DNA from: JAAUTT01 sp963846585
GTDB taxonomy: Bacteria; Bacteroidota; Bacteroidia; Bacteroidales; JAAUTT01
DNA length: 64,000 bases
Direction: 5' to 3'
NCBI GenBank assembly: GCA_963846585.1
Contig: CAWJWO010000007.1
Span: 449,311-513,310, forward strand
Shown here: one piece after another, positions 36,229 through 45,432 of the stretch
Numbering within the stretch: position 1 is the first letter of the stretch
How the letters are laid out: every line of letters begins with the position of its first letter
Translations under genes and position numbers: made by a program
Notes under the pieces: generated by a model
What the model saw: the letters and a program-made list of their open reading frames with translations, nothing else
The model's database searches: none
Told to the model about the DNA's origin: nothing

Positions 36229-36861
36229 TTAACGATTAGAGGACCCGCCGCCGGAAAACTGATAGCAAATCCCTATGGTGAATAAATTATTATATAAACC
36301 GCTTCCCAGTGCCAGATCGTTTGGATTAAGATAGGTATGTGCGATTTCGGTAAAAGAATAGGAAAACCTGGCTATGGCGGAGAAGGTTTCATTAATGCGG
36401 TAGTTGAAACCCAGTATTCCGCTAAGTTCAAATGATTTGAAGGTAAACTGTGAAGTTTGATAATAGGAGGAAAGTGTTTGAGAAGAGTCAAACAAATATC
36501 CAAATCCAAGCCCAAATTCGAAGCCGAAATTTTTAATGGTATTTAACCGTAAAATAACAGGCAATTCAATATAATTTAAACTAATTGTAAATTCCGTCTG
36601 AGTACCTTCTTCATTATCGCTAACTGCCTGGGCACCCTTACCCATATATTCGATTTCAAACTGTAGGTCCCAATTCCTTGAGATGGGGGTATAAATAAAT
36701 GCCCCACCCATTAATCCGAACTTATCATAACCGGATTGGTTATCGCCATCAACCTGGGAACCATTAAAACCAAGCAACAAACCTCCTTTAAAAATCTGGG
36801 AATTTACTATGTTGGTAAAAAGGAAAAGTACTGACAATAAAGTAATAATTCGTGTTCTCAT
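36229..36861 (-). CDS. Outer-membrane beta-barrel protein
   Basis: Exported protein of 210 residues. The signal peptide (MRTRIITLLSVLFLFTNIVNS) is followed by alternating amphipathic strands (GGLLLGFNGSQVDGDNQSG, LNYIELPVILRLN, FGFEFGLGFGYLF) typical of the PorT/OmpW-type porin-like barrels of Bacteroidota. The C-terminus ends in a beta strand (NLFTIGICYQF) before a short serine/glycine tail. It is divergent from gldA. The ligand is unknown. Confidence 0.85.
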   Translation of the reverse strand: MRTRIITLLSVLFLFTNIVNSQIFKGGLLLGFNGSQVDGDNQSGYDKFGLMGGAFIYTPISRNWDLQFEIEYMGKGAQAVSDNEEGTQTEFTISLNYIELPVILRLNTIKNFGFEFGLGFGYLFDSSQTLSSYYQTSQFTFKSFELSGILGFNYRINETFSAIARFSYSFTEIAHTYLNPNDLALGSGLYNNLFTIGICYQFSGGGSSNR

Positions 36862-36939
36862 AATATATGATTTATGTTACTAAACAAAGATATAAATAAC
36901 AATTAACATTTCTTAACATATAGTTATTGTCTACGAGCA

Positions 36940-36947
36940 TATATTTG
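36940..36947 (+). promoter_or_regulatory. Possible Bacteroidota -7 promoter element (TATATTTG)
   Basis: TATATTTG fits the phylum's TAnnTTTG -7 consensus and lies 58 bp before the gldA start codon. No well-spaced -33 TTTG was found, so this is tentative. Confidence 0.3.
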
Positions 36948-37004
36948 TGCAATTTAAAATTTGTTTAAAGTATAGGTATAGAATGTTTTAATACTTGTGT
37001 TACC

Positions 37005-37934
37005 ATGAACATTGTTGTTAAAAATTTAACTAAAAAGTATGGAATTCAACGGGCAGTGGATGATGTTTCGTTTGAGGTAAAGACAGGTGAAATACTTGGA
37101 TTCCTTGGGCCAAACGGGGCAGGAAAAACTACCACGATGAAAGCAATTGTGTCATATATTGCTCCTAATGAAGGTACGATTGAGGTGGGAGGAATATCAG
37201 TATTGGAAAATGCTGATAAAGTGAAAAAATTTATGGGATACCTGCCTGAAAATAACCCGTTATATGAAGATATGCCTGTTATTGATTATTTACAATACGT
37301 GGCAGAACTTCAGGATATTTCAAAAAACCTAATAAAAGGTAAAATCCTTGAAATGATAATTACCTGTGGCCTGGAAGGAGAGAAACATAAGAAAATAGGA
37401 GAACTTTCCAAAGGATACAGGCAGAGGGTTGGCCTGGCACAAGCCCTTATACACGATCCCCAGGTACTTATACTGGATGAGCCTACATCGGGGCTTGATC
37501 CAAACCAGATAGTCGAAATAAGGGAACTGATTAAAAAAATCGGAAAGGAAAAAACGGTGATTCTAAGTTCGCACATACTTGCAGAAGTTGAAGCAACCTG
37601 TGACCGTATTATGATAATAAATAAGGGAAAAATTGTAGCAGACGGATCGCCCGATCAACTGCGCAAGCAGGCTACCGGCCGCGAAGTTTTAAAGATTACA
37701 GTGGAAGACGGGGACAGGAATGATATATTTAAATCCCTGCAGGAAATAGAAACAATAGAAACAGTTGATTTTGCTATAAAAGGAGGGAATTCCTTTGAAG
37801 TACAAAGCCGGCAGGGGCAATCATCGGGCAGGGCAGTGTTCCAGTTATGCAAAAAAAATAACTGGGCATTAACTGAGCTTACCCCTATGGAAACTAAACT
37901 GGAAGATATTTTCAGGGAACTGACCCTGAATTAA
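37005..37934 (+). CDS. gldA: Gliding-motility-type ABC transporter ATPase GldA
   Basis: ATP-binding subunit of 309 residues. Walker A is GPNGAGKTTTMKAI, the signature is ELSKGYRQRVGLAQAL and Walker B is LILDEPTSGLDP. An accessory C-terminal domain of about 90 residues follows, as in GldA. It is first in a row with gldF, gldG and a DUF4340 gene. GldAFG systems are present in many non-gliding Bacteroidota, so motility cannot be concluded. A repeat element separates it from gldF. Confidence 0.92.
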   Translation: MNIVVKNLTKKYGIQRAVDDVSFEVKTGEILGFLGPNGAGKTTTMKAIVSYIAPNEGTIEVGGISVLENADKVKKFMGYLPENNPLYEDMPVIDYLQYVAELQDISKNLIKGKILEMIITCGLEGEKHKKIGELSKGYRQRVGLAQALIHDPQVLILDEPTSGLDPNQIVEIRELIKKIGKEKTVILSSHILAEVEATCDRIMIINKGKIVADGSPDQLRKQATGREVLKITVEDGDRNDIFKSLQEIETIETVDFAIKGGNSFEVQSRQGQSSGRAVFQLCKKNNWALTELTPMETKLEDIFRELTLN

Positions 37935-38030
37935 GATTTTAGAATTAAGAATCTAGATTTAAGATTTATAAAACCGGATTTCCCAAATCTTAAATCTCAA
38001 ATCTGGAATCTGGAATCTCAAATCATAATA
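37935..38030. repeat. Inverted GATTTAA arms between gldA and gldF
   Basis: The left arm is TTAAGATTTTAGAATTAAG with AGATTTAAGATT. The right arm is AAATCTTAAATCTCAAATC followed by TGGAATCTGGAATC. The arms pair across a core containing AAAACCGGATTT. The element begins at the gldA stop codon and interrupts the operon. Confidence 0.68.
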
Positions 38031-38074
38031 GATAAAGATATTAATACGGATTTTTTAATTGTAATTGAAATAAT

Positions 38075-38800
38075 ATGAAGAAAATATGGATTGTAGCACG
38101 TCATGAATTATCAACATTTTTTGATTCATTGATGGCATATATCATGATTGTTGCATTTTTGGGTTTTACCGGATTTTTTACATGGTTGTATGGCCAGGAT
38201 ATTTTTATGGTTAACCAGGCAAGCCTGCAATCGATGTTTGGGATTGCATACTGGACCTTGTTTTTCTTTATTCCGGCATTAACTATGAGGTTAATAGCTG
38301 AAGAAAAAAAGTCGGGCACACTTGAGTTGTTATTAACAAAGCCGATAACCGACTGGCAGGTTGTGACAGGTAAATTTACAGCAACCCTGATATTAATTTG
38401 TATTGCATTGGCGTTAACTATTCCCTATTATATTACAGTAGCGTCCTTAGGGCCGGTTGACCATTCCGCCATATGGTGCGGATACCTCGGACTGATACTT
38501 ATGAGCGGGGTATATATTAGTATAGGCTTGTACACAAGTTCGGTTTCAAATAACCAGATAATAGGATTTTTACTGGCCCTGGTAATTGGTTTTTTCTTTC
38601 ATGTAATTTTTGAATTGCTTTCAGGTGGCTTTTCAGGTATCGTTGGAGAAATCCTGAATTTTTTAAGTGTTTCTACTCATTTTGAATCTATTTCGAGGGG
38701 AGTAATTGATTCAAAGGACCTGATTTATTTATTTTCACTGATATTACTTGGACTTGTTGCTACCGAAGCAAACCTTTCAAAACGGAATTTAGTTGATTAA
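38075..38800 (+). CDS. gldF: ABC transporter permease GldF
   Basis: Membrane permease of 241 residues with six hydrophobic helices. It belongs to the ABC-2 type permease family (MKKIWIVARHELSTFFDSLMA, then RLIAEEKKSGTLELLLTKPI, the conserved cytoplasmic loop). It follows gldA and precedes gldG by 23 bp. Confidence 0.92.
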   Translation: MKKIWIVARHELSTFFDSLMAYIMIVAFLGFTGFFTWLYGQDIFMVNQASLQSMFGIAYWTLFFFIPALTMRLIAEEKKSGTLELLLTKPITDWQVVTGKFTATLILICIALALTIPYYITVASLGPVDHSAIWCGYLGLILMSGVYISIGLYTSSVSNNQIIGFLLALVIGFFFHVIFELLSGGFSGIVGEILNFLSVSTHFESISRGVIDSKDLIYLFSLILLGLVATEANLSKRNLVD

Positions 38801-38823
38801 TAAAATAATATAATATAATAACA

Positions 38824-40338
38824 ATGAAAAACCGTAAACAGCTTACATATACTTTTACAATTTTGGCCGTTGTATTGGTGCTTGTGAATTTTTTGTCAAA
38901 CGACTTTTTTCTCAGGCTTGATTTTACAGCTGATAAACGATATACACTCAGCAAAGCCACAAAAAAGATTTTAAAGGATATAAAAGAACCTATTACAGTG
39001 ACGGCATATTTTTCGAAGGATGTACCGCCGGAATTGCAGAAAACAAGACGCGACTTCAAGGAAATGCTTGTTGAATACTCAAATGTATCGAAACATAAAG
39101 TTGTATTTGAATTTATAAATCCCACTGATAATGATCAGATACAGCAGAAAGCTGCTCAGGGTGGCGTTCAGCCGGTAATGGTGAATGTTCGTGATAAGGA
39201 TCAGGTTAAACAGCAGAAGGTTTTTTTAGGAGCCGTTGTCCAGGTTGGGGAACACAGTGAGGCAATCCCTGTAATTCAACCGGGGGCAGCAATGGAATAT
39301 GCCTTGTCGTCGACAATTAAAAAAATGACTGTTTCTGACAAACCTTCCGTGGGAATACTCCAGGGCCACGGGGAACCCAGCCTGGCCAATATTCATCAGG
39401 TTTACTCGACGTTGGAGATTATGTATAACGTTGATTTGGTATACCTCACTGATACGGCATATACCCTGAATAAATATAAAACCATAGCAATAGTTGCACC
39501 AAAGGATACCATCAAAGACAGGTTTCTTGCCCAGCTTGACCATTACCTGGCTGATGGAGGGAATTTATTCATTGCACTAAACCATGCAGATGCAAATTTC
39601 CAACGTGGCATGGGTTTTATTACTAATACCGGATTTGAGGCCTGGCTTAAAAATAAAGGCCTTACAATAGAAAATAATTTTATTATTGATGAAAATTGCG
39701 GAACAGCACGTGTACAGCAACAACAGGCCGGATTTACCATGATGTCTGATATTAAGTTCCCTTATTTGCCCCAGATATCAAAGTTTGCAAAACATCCTGC
39801 TGTTGAAGGGCTGGAGCAGGTAGAGCTAAGATTGGCAAGTTCAATAACTTTTAAGAGTGATTCGGTATGGACATTTGTACCACTTGCCTTTACATCAGAA
39901 AAATCGGGGACACAGGCATCGCCTGTATATTTTGATATTAACAAACAATGGTCAGATAATGATTTTGCTCAAAAAAACCTCGTTGTGGATTGTGCATTAA
40001 TGCCAAAAAAGAATACAAAAAGCGGCAAGATTATAGTAGTCTCAAACGGAAGTTTTGTTTTAAACGGAGAAGGCCAGCAGGCTCAGGAATTACCTGCAGA
40101 TAATGTAAACCTTATGGTAAACTCAATAGATTGGCTGGGCGATGATACAGGATTGATAGGGCTGCGCACCAAGAGTGTTTCTTCACGGCCTTTGAAACAG
40201 ATAGATGAAGGTAAAAAATTGTTTCTCAAATATTTTAATTTTCTGTTACCAATCCTTATTATTATCGGATATGGCATATACCGTTTAAACCGGAACAGAA
40301 ATATACGGATTAAAAGAATGGAGGCACGCTATGTTTAA
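38824..40338 (+). CDS. gldG: Gliding-motility-type ABC transporter component GldG
   Basis: Protein of 504 residues with an N-terminal membrane helix (YTFTILAVVLVLVNFLS), a large periplasmic domain and a C-terminal helix (FLLPILIIIGYGIY). The DFTADKRYTLSKATKKILK and VGILQGHGEPS segments are typical of GldG/ABC-type unknown-transport family proteins. Its last eight bases overlap the next gene, indicating translational coupling. Confidence 0.92.
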   Translation: MKNRKQLTYTFTILAVVLVLVNFLSNDFFLRLDFTADKRYTLSKATKKILKDIKEPITVTAYFSKDVPPELQKTRRDFKEMLVEYSNVSKHKVVFEFINPTDNDQIQQKAAQGGVQPVMVNVRDKDQVKQQKVFLGAVVQVGEHSEAIPVIQPGAAMEYALSSTIKKMTVSDKPSVGILQGHGEPSLANIHQVYSTLEIMYNVDLVYLTDTAYTLNKYKTIAIVAPKDTIKDRFLAQLDHYLADGGNLFIALNHADANFQRGMGFITNTGFEAWLKNKGLTIENNFIIDENCGTARVQQQQAGFTMMSDIKFPYLPQISKFAKHPAVEGLEQVELRLASSITFKSDSVWTFVPLAFTSEKSGTQASPVYFDINKQWSDNDFAQKNLVVDCALMPKKNTKSGKIIVVSNGSFVLNGEGQQAQELPADNVNLMVNSIDWLGDDTGLIGLRTKSVSSRPLKQIDEGKKLFLKYFNFLLPILIIIGYGIYRLNRNRNIRIKRMEARYV

Positions 40339-41272
40339 AAAATTAAATACTACTATACTTGTTATTATTTTAGGAGTTTTAATAGCCCTGGCAATTATTT
40401 CCCAGATAATTAGCAATCACAGGGGTGATAGGAATTTCAAGAGACTACTGTTTGATACTGACACAACTAAAATTTCCAGTATTATTATTAAAACTAAATT
40501 AGCCAAAGAGGATGTGGAAATTGTAAAAGATGGCAAATTATGGCACGTTAAAGCAAAAGGCAAAATTTATAGTGTAGATCAAGGTATTGCAAGATCAATG
40601 GTATTGGAAATCTATAATATGAGGGCAGAAAGGCTGGCCGCCATGGATAAGTCGGAATGGGTTAAATACCAGGTAACTGACACTTTGGCAACGCATGTTA
40701 AAGTGAAACAGGGAAATAAACTGGTAGCTGATTTCCTGGTTGGGAAATTTTCGTATAGCCAGAACCCTCAAAAGTTTAACACATTTATAAGGTTATCAAA
40801 AGAAGACGAAGTTTATGCCGTTGACGGATTTTTAGCAATGACATTCAGCAAAAGACTGGACGATTTACGCAATAAAGTTTTGGTTAGTGTGCCATCAGCC
40901 CAGATTACAAAAATAAACTTTTACTATCCTGCAGATAGTTCCTTTGAACTGATTAAGGTGAAAAACGGGTGGAAATTAAACGGGCAGGAAGCTGATTCGG
41001 CTAAGGTTGCCGGTTTTGTCAATTCTCTTTCCTATGCAACCGGCAACGAATTTGTATCGGATTCAATCACATCAGGGTTGCGCATTTATTCCTTAAAAAT
41101 TGAAGGCAATAATTTTAACCCGGTAGAAATAAATGCTTATAGTGCCGATACTGCGAACAAGTACATTATAACTTCGAGTATCAACCCTGACGGAAGGTTT
41201 AGTGGTATAAGTTCCGATTTGACTAACAGGATTTTTGTAAACAAATACAGGTTTTTGAAGGGCAAGAAATAG
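40331..41272 (+). CDS. DUF4340 domain-containing protein
   Basis: Protein of 313 residues with an N-terminal membrane anchor (TTILVIILGVLIALAIISQII) and a periplasmic body with repeated beta-rich DUF4340 units (KDGKLWHVKAKGKIYSVDQG; VDGFLAMTFSKRLDDLRNK; KVKNGWKLNGQEADSAKV). DUF4340 proteins frequently follow gldG-type genes and are probably a periplasmic part of the same transporter. It overlaps gldG by eight bases. The stop codon is followed at once by GTGCTTA repeats. Confidence 0.85.
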   Translation: MFKKLNTTILVIILGVLIALAIISQIISNHRGDRNFKRLLFDTDTTKISSIIIKTKLAKEDVEIVKDGKLWHVKAKGKIYSVDQGIARSMVLEIYNMRAERLAAMDKSEWVKYQVTDTLATHVKVKQGNKLVADFLVGKFSYSQNPQKFNTFIRLSKEDEVYAVDGFLAMTFSKRLDDLRNKVLVSVPSAQITKINFYYPADSSFELIKVKNGWKLNGQEADSAKVAGFVNSLSYATGNEFVSDSITSGLRIYSLKIEGNNFNPVEINAYSADTANKYIITSSINPDGRFSGISSDLTNRIFVNKYRFLKGKK

Positions 41273-41402
41273 TGCTTAGTGCTTAGTGCTTAGTGCATAG
41301 TGCATAGTCCCTAGCCCCTAGTCCCTAGCCCCTAGCCCCTAGCCCCTAGCCCCTAGCCCCTAGCCCCTAGCCCCTAGCCCCTAGCCCCTAGCCCCTAGCC
41401 CC
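41273..41402. repeat. GTGCTTA array and 14-unit CCCCTAG array
   Basis: The left part has five GTGCTTA/GTGCATA words starting at the DUF4340 stop. From about 41307 to 41402 there is a nearly perfect array of about 13-14 CCCCTAG heptamers reaching the stop codon of the convergent kinase gene. On the minus strand this is (GGGGCTA)n, a strong candidate for G-quadruplex formation. Confidence 0.85.
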
Positions 41403-42095
41403 TTACACAATAAGGTTCCGCAATTCCATAAGATTTAATATGGATTCGGCTATTTCATCAACAGTGAGGGTCATACAATTATATTTAACGTCGACCCAAG
41501 TGTAGTCGTTTCCTTTGCCGTTAAAATGTTCCCTGAATTTAGCCCTGCGTTTATCAGTTTCGATTACATATTTACGTGCTTCTTCCATTGTACAGCAATG
41601 TTTTGTAAAAGAAACAGAAACACGCCATTCGAGCGGGGCTTCAAGGTAAATATGAAGTGACCGCTTAATGTCCCGGGATAAGGGTGTGCCACCCCGGCCA
41701 AGAATAATCACATGGCCGTCATTAGCCATGGATCTGACGACTTCGCCTATAGTTTTTATTACAGTGCGGTCGTTTTTATAATATCTTTGTGATTGGGAGC
41801 TTAGTATTTCATCAATTACAGTCCGGTTTTCTTCAAAAATAGCTTTTATATCCACCGGGTCAAGTTGCAGCTCATTTGCAGCCTGGACAAAAACTTCCTT
41901 CCCAACCCATTTCCATAGTTCTTTTTTACCCAGGGATATAAGGCGCTGATTGAGTAAATCTGTAAGCTTACGGGAAACATTTTTTCCAGGGCACCCTGTT
42001 TCGCGGGCAATAGTTACCACAGGGCCCGGATCTGAGCTTTGAATTCCTTTTTCAAGATATCTTTCTTTAAGATATTGGTTCAGATCTATTTTCAT
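41403..42095 (-). CDS. Cytidylate kinase-like protein
   Basis: Protein of 230 residues of the cytidylate-kinase-like family. The nucleotide-binding segment near residue 27 reads TIARETGCPGKNVSRKL, and HVIILGRGGTPLSRDI lies in the middle. The standard P-loop GxxGxGKS is not conserved; the lysine is in GCPGKN. The family is distinct from canonical Cmk and its substrate is uncertain. The final codons touch the CCCCTAG array. Confidence 0.82.
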   Translation of the reverse strand: MKIDLNQYLKERYLEKGIQSSDPGPVVTIARETGCPGKNVSRKLTDLLNQRLISLGKKELWKWVGKEVFVQAANELQLDPVDIKAIFEENRTVIDEILSSQSQRYYKNDRTVIKTIGEVVRSMANDGHVIILGRGGTPLSRDIKRSLHIYLEAPLEWRVSVSFTKHCCTMEEARKYVIETDKRRAKFREHFNGKGNDYTWVDVKYNCMTLTVDEIAESILNLMELRNLIV

Positions 42096-42106
42096 TTGTT
42101 AATTTT

Positions 42107-42141
42107 TTAACCCCAACCCCTTAAAAAGGGGCTATAACTGT
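42107..42141. repeat. Palindromic module with CCCCTTAAAAAGGGG
   Basis: Second copy of a 34-35 bp module that also occurs at 36098-36131, identical except for one or two bases. The palindrome could form a hairpin. It lies just upstream of the kinase-like gene. Confidence 0.65.
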
Positions 42142-42256
42142 TTTTCGATTAATGAGAAATTTCTTAGTGTTATTAGTAAATAAAAATAGTTTTTAAATAT
42201 CAATTTTCAAAGAAATAATAGTTCTTTTAAGAATAATCAGTGTTTTCTTACAGACA

Positions 42257-44203
42257 CTACATAATAATCCTATTGCGCAAATTCTTAGATAATTCCCGTT
42301 TAAAATTGTTTAAAACTAGTATTTTTTGCTGCAGTACGTTCAGAGTTTCGAAATCGGATAAGCTTTGGGCTTTAAGCAATTGATCCTGAACATCTTTAAT
42401 CATAAGCATTATTCTCTTGCTTTTATAAATAAGTATTATTTCAGGCACTATCGATTTAAGCCTTAATTCTTCAGTTTCGACAAATATTTCAAGTTTACGG
42501 TACCGTTTGCTGAGCTCATATTTTTCTGTTACGAGGTCGGCTGCAGTTTTGCTTATCTCGCTGTCAGGATGATAAATAAAGTACTTACTGCCGGGCAAAT
42601 CGCCGTTACTTATAAAATGCTGGTATTCCTGAAATATTTTACGATAAACAATATTACTGAATTCCAGTTCATCCCGTGATATTTCACGGACAAAAAATTC
42701 CTGGACGGTAAATTCACCTTCAATATTAAGTTCTTCATCGTTGCCATCAAACAATACCATGGTACCGAAATTAAGCATTATACGTATTATTTCTTTTTCG
42801 ACGACTTCAAGTTCATTAATTTCAAGGTTAGAGGCAACCTTGTTATTGACTTCAGGGACAAAAGCAGAATTATCGGGTTTGTAGAGGTTTTTACTGAAAG
42901 CAGCTCTTCGTTGATTGCTTACTTCAGAATAAAGTATTTGTTCGCTAACATTTAATAATTTTGAACATTCGTGAAGAAACAATGACCGTACGATAGCATC
43001 AGGTACGATGCTTATGGATTTTACGATATCGGATATTGCATAACCCCTTTTTACCGGGTCGTTTTGTGCATCAGCTAATAACAAATTGGTTTTGAATTGA
43101 ATGAAATCAGTTTCAGCAGTGCGCAGGAAATCAATAATTTCAGAAGAGCTGTGTTTTCGTGCGAAGGAATCAGGATCTTCCGGTGAGGGCAGAAGGATTA
43201 CCCTTACATTCATCCCTTCTTCCAGTACAAGGTCGATGCCGCGAAGAGAAGCTTTAATACCGGCAGGATCGCCATCATAAAGTATTGTAATATTATTTGA
43301 AAATCGCCTGATAAGTCGTATTTGTTCAACCGTTAATGAGGTTCCTGAAGAAGCCACTACATTTTCAATGCCTGCCTGATGCATTGAAATTACATCCGTA
43401 TATCCTTCAACAAGATAACATTTGTTTTCCCGTATTATACTTTGTTTTGCCTGAAAAATGCCATAAAGCACATTGCTTTTGTGATATATTTCCGACTCGG
43501 GAGAATTAAGATATTTGGCAATTTTTTTGTCGGTTTTCATGACTCTCCCGCCAAAGGCTATTACTTTTCCGGTAATATTTTGAATGGGAAACATCACCCT
43601 TCCGGAGAACCTGTCAAATGGCGGAAAATTATCATTATGAATTGTTAAGCCCGTTTTAACCAAAAAGTCGAGGTTAAAACCCTCTTTCAGGGCTTTACGG
43701 GTAAAATCGTCACGCTGATCAGGACAATAGCCAAGCTGGAATTTTTCGAGGGTGTCGTCACGAAAGCCCCTTTCCTTAAAATATGATAATCCGATAATGC
43801 GGCCTTCGTTTTCGTTGAGAAGGTTATTTGTAAAAGTTTTAGCGGCAAAATTTGTGACCAGCAGCATGCTTTCACGGTCGGTTTTTTGCTGAATATCTTC
43901 ATCCTCACGGTGTGTTTCAACAATTTCGATATGGTATCGTGCTGCAAGATATTTTAATGCTTCGTAGAAGTTTATCTTTTCATGTTCCATTATGAAATTA
44001 ACAGGATTGCCTCCCTTGCCGCATCCGAAACATTTATATATATTACGGGACGGTGAAACTGTAAAAGAAGGAGTTTTTTCATTATGGAACGGACACAAAC
44101 CAATATAATTAACCCCGCGCCGCTTAAGAGTAACAAAATCCTGCACCACATCCAATATCTGGGATGCATCAAAAATACGGTCAATTGTGGGTTGGTCGAT
44201 CAT
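42257..44203 (-). CDS. dnaG: DNA primase
   Basis: Replicative primase of 648 residues. The N-terminal CHC2 zinc finger shows CPFHNEKTPSFTVSP and YKCFGCGKGGNPVNF. The catalytic core has a TOPRIM domain with CYLVEGYTDVISMHQAG and TILYDGDPAGIKASLRG. The C-terminal helicase-binding part is divergent. Length is typical. It has no rpsU or rpoD neighbour. A repeat element of the GGAACCAAG type lies just upstream. Confidence 0.97.
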   Translation of the reverse strand: MIDQPTIDRIFDASQILDVVQDFVTLKRRGVNYIGLCPFHNEKTPSFTVSPSRNIYKCFGCGKGGNPVNFIMEHEKINFYEALKYLAARYHIEIVETHREDEDIQQKTDRESMLLVTNFAAKTFTNNLLNENEGRIIGLSYFKERGFRDDTLEKFQLGYCPDQRDDFTRKALKEGFNLDFLVKTGLTIHNDNFPPFDRFSGRVMFPIQNITGKVIAFGGRVMKTDKKIAKYLNSPESEIYHKSNVLYGIFQAKQSIIRENKCYLVEGYTDVISMHQAGIENVVASSGTSLTVEQIRLIRRFSNNITILYDGDPAGIKASLRGIDLVLEEGMNVRVILLPSPEDPDSFARKHSSSEIIDFLRTAETDFIQFKTNLLLADAQNDPVKRGYAISDIVKSISIVPDAIVRSLFLHECSKLLNVSEQILYSEVSNQRRAAFSKNLYKPDNSAFVPEVNNKVASNLEINELEVVEKEIIRIMLNFGTMVLFDGNDEELNIEGEFTVQEFFVREISRDELEFSNIVYRKIFQEYQHFISNGDLPGSKYFIYHPDSEISKTAADLVTEKYELSKRYRKLEIFVETEELRLKSIVPEIILIYKSKRIMLMIKDVQDQLLKAQSLSDFETLNVLQQKILVLNNFKRELSKNLRNRIIM

Positions 44204-44232
44204 TTCGGAATTTTGTAAAACGTAAAGTTAAT

Positions 44233-44422
44233 TAATAGGAACCAAGAACCAATAACCAGGAACCAAGACGCAGAAAAAAATTTGAAAATGTATAAATTAA
44301 AAATGATGACTTTGTTTTTATACTATAAATTATTTAAATTTAGGACTTTATAAATAATAATTATTTTCTTAAAATAAAAGTCCTGGTTCCTGGTTCCTGG
44401 TTCCTGGTTCCTGGCTCTATAA
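44233..44422. repeat. Repeat-armed palindromic element, GGAACCAAG word
   Basis: The left arm is AATAGGAACCAAGAACC and further copies. The right arm is CCTGGTTCCTGGTTCCTGG (four copies) ending in GGCTCTATAATAATAA. The arms are inverted around an AT-rich core of about 100 bp. It is the same word class and outer ends as the element at 9844-10055. It fills the divergent dnaG/sirtuin gap. Confidence 0.72.
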
Positions 44423-44452
44423 TAATAATAATTTTAAACAAAATAAAAACAA

Positions 44453-45142
44453 TTGAAAAAGCTGTGTGTATTAACTGGTGCAGGAATGAGCGCCGAGAGT
44501 GGAATAAAGACATTCAGGGACAGTGGCGGCTTATGGGAGGAGTATGATGTGATGACTGTGGCAAGCATAGAAGGATGGCACGCAAATCCACAGTTAATGC
44601 TGCGATTTTACAATGAACGGCGTAAACAACTGGAGACAGCTAAACCCAATGAAGGACATACAGGGTTAGCCTTACTTGAAAAATATTTTGAAGTTTATAT
44701 TATTACACAAAATGTAGACGATCTGCACGAGCGGGCAGGAAGCAGGAGGGTGTTGCATTTGCATGGTGAACTTAAGAAAGCACGCAGCAGCGATGACCCG
44801 AAATTAATTTATGATATTGGCTATAATGAAATAAAATGGGGGGATAAATGTGAGAAGGGTTCGCAGCTGCGACCTCACATTGTTTGGTTTGGAGAGGCGG
44901 TGCCCGCTTTTGAAGAGGCAACGAATATAGTGGCTGAAGCAGATGTGTTTGCAGTTATTGGTACATCGCTGAACGTTTATCCTGCAGCCGGGCTTGTTAA
45001 TTATGTGTCGCCCAAAACGCCGGTATACCTAATTGATCCGAAGGATGTGCCACAGCCTTATGGCCGGAAGGTGGTGTTTATTAAGGAGAAGGCTAGTGTG
45101 GGGGTTAGAATATTGACGGACAAGTTGTTGAAGAGTGATTAA
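44453..45142 (+). CDS. cobB: NAD-dependent protein deacylase (sirtuin, zinc-free type)
   Basis: Sir2 family deacylase, 229 residues, start TTG. NAD-binding motifs are LTGAGMSAESGIKTFRDSGG and TQNVDDLHERAG; the catalytic histidine lies in LHLHGELKK. The four zinc cysteines of standard sirtuins are missing; that region reads ARSSDDPKLIYDIGYNEI. FYNERRKQ carries the Tyr and Arg of class III enzymes that favour succinyl/malonyl-lysine. Such zinc-less variants are known in Bacteroidota. Confidence 0.93.
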   Translation: MKKLCVLTGAGMSAESGIKTFRDSGGLWEEYDVMTVASIEGWHANPQLMLRFYNERRKQLETAKPNEGHTGLALLEKYFEVYIITQNVDDLHERAGSRRVLHLHGELKKARSSDDPKLIYDIGYNEIKWGDKCEKGSQLRPHIVWFGEAVPAFEEATNIVAEADVFAVIGTSLNVYPAAGLVNYVSPKTPVYLIDPKDVPQPYGRKVVFIKEKASVGVRILTDKLLKSD

Positions 45143-45215
45143 GTGATTAGGTGATTAGGTGATGAAGTGATGAAGTGATGAAGTTTTCCTACTTTCCTAC
45201 TTTTTTTATAACAAC
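45143..45215. repeat. GTGATTAG/GTGATGAA octamers then CCTACTTT words
   Basis: Octamers GTGATTAG and GTGATGAA follow the sirtuin stop codon. They are followed by pyrimidine-rich CCTACTTTCCTACTTT words. Confidence 0.65.
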
Positions 45216-45220
45216 TTACT

Positions 45221-45412
45221 TATGCGAATTAAGAGTTTAAAAATTTAAACCACAAAGATCACAAAGGTTTACACAAAGTAACACAAAGAAACAAATTCTT
45301 TTAAATAATAAAATTAAGGATATAGTGAATTATCCTTTGTGTACCTTAGTGATTGACTTAGTGTACCTTTGTGGTAAAGCTAATTTTATATTTTAAACTT
45401 TAATTCACATTA
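45221..45412. mobile_element. MITE-like element, TIR TAATGCGAATTAA (copy 2)
   Basis: A 192-bp element with termini TATGCGAATTAA and TTAATTCACATTA, nearly complementary. The CACAAAGG-type internal arms are in reverse orientation relative to the copy at 19261-19453, and the ACTAAGTCAATCACTAAGG core segment is shared. It lies immediately upstream of the first glycosyltransferase of the polysaccharide region. Confidence 0.65.
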
Positions 45413-45432
45413 CTATTATAATACTAATACTA

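Noticed and set aside
41307..41402. CRISPR or telomere end
   Set aside because: Contiguous heptamers without spacers, internal to the chromosome between two genes.
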